A stretch of 19,487 nt of DNA. Source: an uncultured Gammaproteobacteria bacterium. GTDB taxonomy: Bacteria; Pseudomonadota; Gammaproteobacteria; SZUA-140. Each line of letters begins with the position of its first letter. Positions within the stretch are counted from its first letter, which is position 1. Under the pieces are notes generated by a model, which was given only the letters and a program-made list of their open reading frames with translations, was not told the DNA's origin and did no database searches. Below are positions 6,864 through 13,192 of this stretch, one piece after another. A program made the translations under genes and the position numbers. The stretch covers positions 1 to 19,487 of the forward strand of contig CALZMY010000078.1 in NCBI GenBank assembly GCA_945788675.1, given 5' to 3'.

Positions 6864-7319
6864 ATGAGTTTTTCAGGTAAACAGTCAGGGATGCAGCAAT
6901 ACAAAAAAATGAGCGTGCAAGGTGGCGTTGATAGTGCGACGCCGCATCGACTGATTCAGATGTTGATGGAAGGGGTACTGGAAAAGATCGCGACCGCAAA
7001 ATATCATATGGAAAAAAATGAAACCGCCAAGAAAGGTGAAAATATAAGTGTAGCGATCTCGATCATTGATGGACTTCGAGTAAGCCTTGATAAACCTGCG
7101 GGTGGCGAGATTGCACAGAACCTGGATGATCTTTATGAGTATATGGGGCGCATCCTGTTGCAGGCGAATTTGAAAAATGATGTGAGCAAGCTCGATGAAG
7201 TTTCAAAATTACTGAATGAAATCAAGAGCGCATGGGATGCTATTCCTGATGAGGTCGTGCTTGATCATGCGAATAAAGTTAAAGGAGACGAAGATCAAGC
7301 AGCGTCGCATGGTGGTTAG
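6864..7319 (+). CDS. fliS: Flagellin export chaperone FliS
   Basis: 151 residues, all-helical type. The FliS signature is present: QYKKMSVQGGVDSATPHRLIQMLMEG near the N-terminus (compare the usual YxxxxVxxxSPxxLixmLydg) and helices through LLQANLKNDVSKLDEVSKLL. FliS binds the C-terminal D0 helix of flagellin in the cytoplasm, prevents early polymerisation and brings flagellin to FlhA. A charged, disordered tail of about 20 residues makes it longer than the usual 125-135. GGGAG at 6851-6855 precedes ATG by 8 bases. It follows fliD by 59 bases with no promoter seen and is followed by fliT 11 bases later, so fliD-fliS-fliT look like one operon. Confidence 0.94.
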   Translation: MSFSGKQSGMQQYKKMSVQGGVDSATPHRLIQMLMEGVLEKIATAKYHMEKNETAKKGENISVAISIIDGLRVSLDKPAGGEIAQNLDDLYEYMGRILLQANLKNDVSKLDEVSKLLNEIKSAWDAIPDEVVLDHANKVKGDEDQAASHGG

Positions 7320-7330
7320 GTCTGCCACTC

Positions 7331-7702
7331 ATGTTCGCAACGAGTAGTACTATTCCTGTGGTCGACACAAAAACTATTCTTTCTACGGTAACAGATCGTA
7401 GTGCCCAGCTTGAACTGATCCAGGCACTGACGCACAAGATGCTGGAGATGGCTGGCCAACAGCAGTGGGAAAATGTGAGTAAGCTAGAAGTCGAGCGCAG
7501 TCATCTGATTTATTCCTTTTTTGAAACGAAGCCTTCGATGGAGGAGGCTGAACATGTGGCGAACACTATTTTAGAGGTGTTGGCAGTTGATAAAGAAATC
7601 ATGGCGTTGAGTTCATCTGCACAGCAGGAAATTTTGAACAGTTCACAAAAGATCAATCGTGGTAAGCAGGCTTCGCAAGCGTATACCATGTCGAAGAAAT
7701 AA
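7331..7702 (+). CDS. fliT: FliT-like flagellar chaperone
   Basis: 123 residues, mostly helical. A central segment (about 25-65: LELIQALTHKMLEMAGQQQW, then VSKLEVERSHLI) resembles the FliT pattern of a long helix followed by W-x-x-[VL] and E-x-x-R. In the family FliT binds FliD and delivers it to the export gate; in enterics it also represses FlhDC, which this cluster does not contain. The call rests largely on position: 11 bases after fliS, two genes after fliD. No strong Shine-Dalgarno is seen before ATG, consistent with coupling to fliS translation. FliT proteins diverge widely, so this is less certain than its neighbours. Confidence 0.75.
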   Translation: MFATSSTIPVVDTKTILSTVTDRSAQLELIQALTHKMLEMAGQQQWENVSKLEVERSHLIYSFFETKPSMEEAEHVANTILEVLAVDKEIMALSSSAQQEILNSSQKINRGKQASQAYTMSKK

Positions 7703-7757
7703 ATAGTGGTGCAGGTGAGTGGCTGTTGCTCGGTGAGGCGGAAATCCTGTATCGTTG

Positions 7758-8369
7758 ATGGCTATGAATGTGAATGATGATAATCGCGAGCAGTTGGGCG
7801 AAGGCGTAATATATAAAGATGTCGTGCCGTTGGGGTGGCGTGATATCGATCGGGAAGAGCTGGAATTTTCTTATCTCAGCGTGCAGGATTCCAACGAAGA
7901 GGTGTTGCGTTTTATTACGACACTGGATGAGTTTCACGTTGATGGGCAGGATGAACCAGGTAATAGTTCCAGTCTGGATTTGAGTCGTATCGAATTCAAG
8001 CTTAATCTATTGCTGGATATGGTGACACAGCTGGTGATCCGTGAGACGTCCATGCCTGAATCGATGCCCATCACGCTTGGCTCTGCAGGGATTGAATGGG
8101 TTTCTGTGGCACCACCGAGTGAGGGTGCGCTGGTGGAGTTATCGCTCTATCTGCATCATAAATTTCCAAGGCCTTTTATCGTTATTGGCCAGGTATTGAG
8201 TGTGAAGACCATTGAGGGCGCCAGTGGAAAATATCTCATTCATCTGGCATACGAGGCTATGAGCGATGTGGTTCAATCAGGCCTTGAAAAGCTCATTTTC
8301 AGGCAGCATCGGCGCAGCATTGCTCAATCACGGCGTGTCTCTAGAGCAGGGGACGTCGATCCGAAATAG
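7758..8369 (+). CDS. Atypical PilZ-like domain protein of the flagellar cluster
   Basis: 203 residues from ATG 7758 (TTG 7755 and ATG 7764 are alternatives; the Shine-Dalgarno is weak). The N-terminal half is acidic. A helical stretch, SLDLSRIEFKLNLLLDMVTQL (about 75-95), precedes a PilZ-like barrel with ITLGSAGIEWVS (about 106-117) in the place of the usual D/N-x-S-x-x-G. The classical RxxxR motif before that strand is not visible, so c-di-GMP binding by the standard mode is doubtful. The C-terminus is a basic helix (LIFRQHRRSIAQSRR). PilZ proteins of this kind lie between the fliDST genes and fleQ in several gammaproteobacteria. A role linking second-messenger state to flagellar assembly or motor function is likely but is inference from position. 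Confidence 0.7.
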   Translation: MAMNVNDDNREQLGEGVIYKDVVPLGWRDIDREELEFSYLSVQDSNEEVLRFITTLDEFHVDGQDEPGNSSSLDLSRIEFKLNLLLDMVTQLVIRETSMPESMPITLGSAGIEWVSVAPPSEGALVELSLYLHHKFPRPFIVIGQVLSVKTIEGASGKYLIHLAYEAMSDVVQSGLEKLIFRQHRRSIAQSRRVSRAGDVDPK

Positions 8370-8405
8370 TTTGCCTGCGTATTGTGATTACAAACCTGCC
8401 AGAAT

Positions 8406-8424
8406 ATATAAAGCTTTTTTATAT
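8406..8424 (+). terminator. Weak AT hairpin after the PilZ-like gene
   Basis: ATATAAA, loop GCTTT, TTTATAT, with a run of six T inside. The stem has no G-C pairs, so it is at best a weak terminator or pause site between the filament genes and fleQ. Confidence 0.25.
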
Positions 8425-8441
8425 CAGTAAGTTGTAGTTTA

Positions 8442-8470
8442 TTGACCCGCTACCTTGGGTATGTTATGTT
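8442..8470 (+). promoter_or_regulatory. Sigma-70-type promoter of fleQ
   Basis: TTGACC (8442-8447), a 17-base spacer, TATGTT (8465-8470): five of six and four of six matches to the housekeeping consensus with ideal spacing. The expected start is near 8477, about 92 bases before fleQ. It fits FleQ as the top regulator, made by the housekeeping polymerase. No GG-N10-GC sigma-54 site was found in this gap. Confidence 0.55.
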
Positions 8471-8568
8471 TCTCGTGACAGTTTTTTGACGTACTGCTAC
8501 TGTATTTTTAGTGGTGGTTGGACTTGCATAACTTATGCGTGGAACAATCGATTTGAGGGGAAGGTGAA

Positions 8569-10011
8569 ATGGAGTCAGTCCTGGTTATTGATCCTGATGA
8601 AGGTGGTCACGAGGATTTAAAGGCAATTTTAGAGTTCATCGATTGTACCGATGTGACATTAACCACGCAGGATGAATGGAAGCCGACAACCTGTAATGCC
8701 GATGATGTCGGGGTGGTTATCGTGGCCGCATCGGTAAGTGAAAAACTTCCATCGCTAATGGAGGCCTTGAAGGCGTGGGGTGAGCATGTCCCCATCTTTT
8801 TGTTGATTGATAGTCGTGACAATCTTCAGCTACCAACAGAACTGGCCGCTGGGATTCTGGGATACATCAAATATCCAGTTAAATATCGTGACCTGACCGC
8901 TGCGATGCAGCAGGCACAAGTGTTTCGTGAAAGTCATACCAAGCGCCAGGGGGCACACTCGCCGGAATTATTTCGTAGTCTGGTGGGTAATAGTCGAGGT
9001 GTTCGTCAGGTCAGAAAGCAGATCGAACAGGTTGCAGGTTCAGATGCAACTGTGCTGATTCTGGGTGAATCGGGTACCGGTAAAGAGGTTGTCGCGCGTA
9101 ATGTGCATTACCACTCCGAGCGCAGGGGAAAACCTTTTGTGCCGATTAATTGTGGTGCTATTCCATCAGAATTACTGGAGAGCGAGCTCTTTGGCCATGA
9201 AAAAGGGGCCTTTACCGGCGCGATTAGTGCGCGCCAGGGGCGTTTCGAGTTGGCCGAGGGTGGCACGCTGTTCCTTGATGAGATTGGTGATATGAGCGTG
9301 CAGATGCAGGTTAAACTGCTGCGCGTACTGCAAGAACGGACCTTTGAGCGTGTCGGCAGCAATAAGACTATTGAATCCAATGTGCGCATTGTCGCGGCGA
9401 CTCACCGTAATCTGGAAGAGGCAATTAAAGATGGTAAATTCCGTGAGGACCTTTTTTATCGTTTGAATGTGTTTCCTATTGATATGCCCCCGTTACGTGA
9501 GCGTATTGAGGATGTACCTCTATTGGTTAATGAGCTGGTTAAACGACTTGAGCACGAAAAACGTGGTTCAGTGCGCCTGACTCAGGCGGCAGTGGTGGCT
9601 TTATGTCAGTATCACTGGCCTGGAAATGTACGCGAACTTGCCAATATGATCGAACGCCTGGTGATTATGCATCCCTATGGTGTGGTGGACGTGCATGATC
9701 TACCTCAGAAATTTCAGGTCGATATCGGTACCGATACCAGCGCGCTGACGGCGGCAATACAGGAGAATGCTATCTATGACACCGCCCCTGGTGCCGCTTC
9801 TATTGATCTTTTGGACACCCCAAGGTTGCCACAGGATGGGATTGATCTTAAAGAACATTTGAGTAATCTGGAGTATAACCTGATTAAGCAGGCACTGGAT
9901 GATGCTGATGGTGTTGTCGCGCATGCTGCTAATCGTTTACGCCTGCGTCGTACAACACTCGTTGAGAAGTTACGTAAATATGGGCTGCAGCGCTCGGATG
10001 AAGCGACATAA
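8569..10011 (+). CDS. fleQ: FleQ, master sigma-54-dependent flagellar transcription activator
   Basis: 480 residues, the usual FleQ length. An N-terminal receiver-like domain (about 1-120) lacks the phospho-acceptor Asp: the beta-3 strand reads VVIVAAS. The AAA+ domain has Walker A GESGTGKE (166-173), the sigma-54 contact loop GAFTGA (213-218) and Walker B TLFLDEIGD (233-241). A Fis-type helix-turn-helix is at the C-terminus (about 440-475, AANRLRLRRTTLVEKLRKYG). The LFRSLVG motif (134-140, Arg136) and the RN pair after Walker A (177-178) correspond to c-di-GMP contacts described for P. aeruginosa FleQ, so activity is probably set by c-di-GMP and FleN rather than phosphorylation. Shine-Dalgarno GAGGGG at 8555-8560. 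It should drive fleSR and other class II operons. Confidence 0.96.
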   Translation: MESVLVIDPDEGGHEDLKAILEFIDCTDVTLTTQDEWKPTTCNADDVGVVIVAASVSEKLPSLMEALKAWGEHVPIFLLIDSRDNLQLPTELAAGILGYIKYPVKYRDLTAAMQQAQVFRESHTKRQGAHSPELFRSLVGNSRGVRQVRKQIEQVAGSDATVLILGESGTGKEVVARNVHYHSERRGKPFVPINCGAIPSELLESELFGHEKGAFTGAISARQGRFELAEGGTLFLDEIGDMSVQMQVKLLRVLQERTFERVGSNKTIESNVRIVAATHRNLEEAIKDGKFREDLFYRLNVFPIDMPPLRERIEDVPLLVNELVKRLEHEKRGSVRLTQAAVVALCQYHWPGNVRELANMIERLVIMHPYGVVDVHDLPQKFQVDIGTDTSALTAAIQENAIYDTAPGAASIDLLDTPRLPQDGIDLKEHLSNLEYNLIKQALDDADGVVAHAANRLRLRRTTLVEKLRKYGLQRSDEAT

Positions 10012-10013
10012 AT

Positions 10014-10051
10014 TTGACTGTCTATGCTTGTCAATTCTATAACCTATTGAA
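10014..10051. promoter_or_regulatory. Cluster of three FleQ-box-like half-sites upstream of fleS
   Basis: TTGAC at 10014-10018, GTCAA at 10030-10034 (extending to GTCAAT) and ATTGA at 10046-10050, with starts exactly 16 bases apart. They share the half-site of the reported FleQ consensus GTCAAT-NN-ATTGAC, though the spacing differs. They lie 20-60 bases upstream of the fleS -24 element, a usual place for an enhancer. Binding by FleQ is inference. Confidence 0.35.
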
Positions 10052-10071
10052 TAAAAAGTAGTTAGTAAAGT

Positions 10072-10087
10072 CGGCATAGTTATTGCT
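10072..10087 (+). promoter_or_regulatory. Sigma-54 promoter of fleSR
   Basis: CGGCATAGTTATTGCT: GGCA and TTGCT match the consensus TGGCACG-N4-TTGCW, with GG and GC separated by exactly 10 bases. The expected start is near 10098, about 39 bases before the fleS ATG. It fits the FleQ to fleSR step known in Pseudomonas. Confidence 0.8.
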
Positions 10088-10136
10088 CTTTGTGATACGA
10101 GGAATCTAATTCTTCGTGATTTTTTAAGAGGGCAGT

Positions 10137-11342
10137 ATGGGTCAACAGAATGTAGGTAATACCGGAGAGTTAAAGCACGCCTTTAGTCTCTTTAATCAAG
10201 CCTCGGATCAACTGGTAAATAGCTATCGTGTTCTGGAAGATCGAGTGGGCCAGCTTACTGGCGAACTGGCAATAGAACGCAGTCGTCGTTTTTTTCGCGA
10301 TACCGATAATGAGCAGATCATCAGGCGCTTTGAAGGTCTGCTGGATGCTTTGCCGGCTGCTGTGATCGTGCTGGACGGTGATGGTTATGTGCAGCAGTGC
10401 AATCGTGCAGCAATCGAGCTGATTGGTGGGCCTCTATTAAGCCGGTTATGGCGCGATGTGGTTTCCCAGGCTTTTCAGGCAACTTCTCAGGGGGATGATG
10501 TACCGTTGAAGGACGGCCGCATTGTCAATATTGCGACGCGCCCATCTGGCGATGCGCCTGGGCAAATTATTCTTTTAACTGATGTCACTGAGGCACGTGC
10601 GATGCAGGCACTGTTGAGCCGGCATCAGCGTCTTTCCGCGATGGGTGAAATGGTGGCTTCGATTGCGCATCAAATTCGCACGCCACTCGCTTCAGGTTTG
10701 CTTTACGCATCACACCTTAAGCGTGATGACCTGGATCAGGGAAGGCGTGCACGCTATGCAGCGCAAATTGTTTCTCGTCTCAAACATCTAGAACACCTCG
10801 TCAATGACATGTTGGTGTTTGCTCGCGGTGGAAACTTCAGCGCGGATCAGATAAAGATTCCAACACTCATGGATGAGTTGCAGCAGATGATGTTACCTCA
10901 ATTAGAAGAAAGAGACTGTACGCTTGAGATCATTAACAGCGTTGATGTCAAGATCGCAGGACATCATGAGGCACTCTCTGCAGTACTACAAAATCTTGTT
11001 TCAAATGCTATTCAGGCTTGTGATGCCGACGATGATGAGTCTGCTACAGCAGATCAAACCGGTGGACGGATCGAAGTAGCGTGCCGCAATGTCACTGAAG
11101 ATACGATTGATATTTATGTCAGCGATAATGGTCATGGTATTTCTGTAAATATGCAGGAGCGTATTTTTGAGCCTTTTTTTACCACGAAACCTCAAGGTAC
11201 CGGATTGGGATTGGCAGTGGTTCAGGCGATTGTTCATGCCCATGATGGTGCGATCTGGATTGAGTCATCATCTATAGAACAGCATGGCGGTACGACGTTT
11301 GTGATACGTCTGCCACTAATCAAAGTTAGCGGTAATGGATAG
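10137..11342 (+). CDS. fleS: FleS, cytoplasmic PAS sensor histidine kinase
   Basis: 401 residues with no signal peptide or membrane segment, so a soluble kinase. A helical N-terminus (about 1-60) leads to a PAS domain (about 62-150, ALPAAVIVLDGDGYVQQCNR). The HisKA domain has H178 in SIAHQIRTPL. The HATPase domain has the N-box around 286-290 (NLVSN), DNGHGIS and GTGLGLAVV. It phosphorylates FleR, the next gene, in the check that couples early basal-body assembly to hook and rod genes; the signal it senses is unknown. GAGGG at 10128-10132 is the Shine-Dalgarno. The order and the preceding sigma-54 promoter match Pseudomonas fleSR. FlrB is the Vibrio name for the same protein. Confidence 0.94.
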   Translation: MGQQNVGNTGELKHAFSLFNQASDQLVNSYRVLEDRVGQLTGELAIERSRRFFRDTDNEQIIRRFEGLLDALPAAVIVLDGDGYVQQCNRAAIELIGGPLLSRLWRDVVSQAFQATSQGDDVPLKDGRIVNIATRPSGDAPGQIILLTDVTEARAMQALLSRHQRLSAMGEMVASIAHQIRTPLASGLLYASHLKRDDLDQGRRARYAAQIVSRLKHLEHLVNDMLVFARGGNFSADQIKIPTLMDELQQMMLPQLEERDCTLEIINSVDVKIAGHHEALSAVLQNLVSNAIQACDADDDESATADQTGGRIEVACRNVTEDTIDIYVSDNGHGISVNMQERIFEPFFTTKPQGTGLGLAVVQAIVHAHDGAIWIESSSIEQHGGTTFVIRLPLIKVSGNG

Positions 11343-11350
11343 TTTATGTG

Positions 11351-11368
11351 GTGTGGCTATGCCAGCAC
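11351..11368 (+). other. Small hairpin between fleS and fleR
   Basis: GTGTGGC, loop TAT, GCCA-G-CAC: seven pairs with one bulged G, in the 60-base gap after fleS and 24 bases before the fleR Shine-Dalgarno AAGGAG (11392-11397). A short T-run (ATTTTTAC) follows some 12 bases later, too far for a standard terminator. It may set the FleS to FleR ratio by pausing or RNA cleavage. Confidence 0.3.
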
Positions 11369-11402
11369 ATCATTGTAACTATTTTTACAGGAAGGAGTTT
11401 AT

Positions 11403-12791
11403 ATGAGTTATTCAACAGTCCTTGTCGTTGAAGATGACAGTTCTCTGCGTGAAGCGTTATGTGACACCCTGGATTTGGCCGGATATGACGTCGCTACCGC
11501 AGAAAATGGTCGAGCCGCACTTAATGTGATGTCAACACAGGATATTGGCCTCGTTATCAGTGATGTGCAGATGAAACCGATGGATGGAAATGCGCTACTT
11601 AAAAAGATTAAGGCGGATAATCCTGAACTTCCAGTGTTGTTAATGACTGCGCACGGAAGCGTTCAAAATGCGGTTGAAGCGATGAGGGAAGGTGCCGCCG
11701 ATTATCTGCTGAAGCCATTTGATGCCAATGCATTGATTGAAATGGTCGAGCGATATTTTTCAAATGAACATCATGAAACAGACGCGTTCATCGCTCATGA
11801 TGATAAGAGCCTGGCGCTGCTACAGATGGCAAATCGTGTCGCGCAGAGTGACGCCACGGTGATGATTACTGGCGAAAGCGGTGTTGGTAAAGAGGTGTTG
11901 GCGCGTTATATACATCAGCATTCGAGTCGTGCCGATCAACCTTTTGTCGCGATTAATTGTGCGGCGATCCCCGAAAACATGTTGGAAGCGACACTATTTG
12001 GCTATGAAAAAGGCGCTTTTACTGGTGCTTATCAGGCGTCACCAGGGAAGTTTGAACAGGCACAGGGCGGCACGCTGTTGCTGGATGAGATTTCAGAGAT
12101 GGATCTTGGACTGCAGGCAAAATTATTGCGCGTTTTACAGGAGCGTGAAGTGGAGCGGCTGGGTGGAAGAAAGCCTGTTTCATTAGATGTTCGTGTCCTG
12201 GCGACCTCTAATAGAAGAATGATGGAAGAGGTATCAGCACAACGTTTTCGTGAAGATCTATTTTATCGCCTGAATGTATTTCCTCTGTTTTTACCGCCAC
12301 TGCGTGAGCGTCCGGCAGATATTCTGCCACTGGTGCAGCGCTTGATTGAAAATAACGCGGAGACAGGTGGGCGTCAACTACCTGAAATTTCCCAGGCAGC
12401 AAAAGAAAAGCTGCTTTCTCATTCCTGGCCAGGAAATGTGCGCGAGCTTGATAACATTATTCAGCGCGCCCTGATTTTGCATACTGGGCAAACGATTGAA
12501 ATCGATGACTTACAGTTTGAAGCCGTTGATTCACCATCGACGTTGGCAGTGAGCAATGTTGGCACATTGTCGGAACAAACCTCAGTGGCAGAGCCTGCCC
12601 ATCAGGAGAGTCTTAAATCTCATGAGCAGAATGTGATCCTTGAGACATTGCGTTTGATGAGTGGTAATAGAAAGTCAACGGCTGAAAAACTGGGAATCAG
12701 CCAGCGGACATTACGTTATAAACTGGCACGAATGAGAGAAGCGGGTATTGCCATTCAGGATGTGGGACAACGTGGATCGGAAATATATTGA
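11403..12791 (+). CDS. fleR: FleR, sigma-54-dependent response regulator
   Basis: 462 residues in NtrC layout. The receiver domain (about 5-118) has the acidic pair EDD (10-12), phospho-acceptor D54 in VISDVQMKPMDG and the conserved Lys in LLKPF. AAA+ domain: Walker A GESGVGK (157-163), GAFTGA (204-209) and Walker B TLLLDEISE. The Fis-type HTH at the end reads STAEKLGISQRTLRYKLARM. Unlike FleQ, all phosphorylation residues are present, so it is the partner of FleS. In Pseudomonas and Vibrio (FlrC) it activates class III basal-body and hook genes; here fliK has an obvious sigma-54 target site. Shine-Dalgarno AAGGAG at 11392-11397. Confidence 0.95.
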   Translation: MSYSTVLVVEDDSSLREALCDTLDLAGYDVATAENGRAALNVMSTQDIGLVISDVQMKPMDGNALLKKIKADNPELPVLLMTAHGSVQNAVEAMREGAADYLLKPFDANALIEMVERYFSNEHHETDAFIAHDDKSLALLQMANRVAQSDATVMITGESGVGKEVLARYIHQHSSRADQPFVAINCAAIPENMLEATLFGYEKGAFTGAYQASPGKFEQAQGGTLLLDEISEMDLGLQAKLLRVLQEREVERLGGRKPVSLDVRVLATSNRRMMEEVSAQRFREDLFYRLNVFPLFLPPLRERPADILPLVQRLIENNAETGGRQLPEISQAAKEKLLSHSWPGNVRELDNIIQRALILHTGQTIEIDDLQFEAVDSPSTLAVSNVGTLSEQTSVAEPAHQESLKSHEQNVILETLRLMSGNRKSTAEKLGISQRTLRYKLARMREAGIAIQDVGQRGSEIY

Positions 12792-12814
12792 AGTTGATGT
12801 GAGGAGGACGAGTG

Positions 12815-13135
12815 ATGAGCGAAATCGATGTGAATTACCTGTTATCACAGCTGCGTAGTAATGCGCTTGAAGCTAAAGGTGTTGATCAGAATGTTAATGC
12901 CAATAATGCAGGACCAGATTTTTCTGCGCAGTTGAAAGATGCTATTAACCAGGTGAACTCTGTTCAGAAGGAATCTGGGCAGTTGAAAGAAGCCTTTACG
13001 ATGGGTGATAAGAATGTTGATCTGGTCGATGTGATGGTTGCATCGCAGAAGGCAAATGTTTCGTTTCAGGCGATGGTTCAGGTGCGAAATAAACTAATTT
13101 CTGCCTATCAGGATGTGATGAGTATGCCGATCTAG
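12815..13135 (+). CDS. fliE: FliE, hook-basal body junction protein
   Basis: 106 residues from ATG 12815, which sits 7 bases after GAGGAGG (12801-12807). A GTG just before it (12812) is possible but adds only one residue. FliE connects the MS-ring to the rod and is the first substrate of the flagellar export apparatus. The C-terminal signature is clear: FTMGDKNVDLVDVMVASQKA then VSFQAMVQVRNKLISAYQDVMSMPI. It starts 23 bases after the fleR stop with no promoter recognised in between or in the last 300 bases of fleR. It heads the fliEFGHIJ run. Confidence 0.95.
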   Translation: MSEIDVNYLLSQLRSNALEAKGVDQNVNANNAGPDFSAQLKDAINQVNSVQKESGQLKEAFTMGDKNVDLVDVMVASQKANVSFQAMVQVRNKLISAYQDVMSMPI

Positions 13136-13192
13136 CGAAGCTGGATCTGGATAACGTTAATACTGATTTAGTATTGAGAAAAAGAGACAATT

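Noticed and set aside
8510..8528. GGTGGTTGGACTTGC before fleQ as a sigma-54 site
   Set aside because: GG to GC spacing is 11 or 8 bases, not 10; the TTGACC-N17-TATGTT site is a better promoter.
12555..12575. TTGGCACATTGTCGG inside fleR, a strong sigma-54 -24 half
   Set aside because: Ten bases after GG there is GA rather than GC, so the -12 element is absent.
12724..12745. CTGGCACGAATGAGAGAAG near the fleR end as the missing fliE promoter
   Set aside because: The -24 half is perfect, but the -12 position reads AG without TTGC. The sequence codes for the conserved HTH end (KLARMREAG), which explains it.
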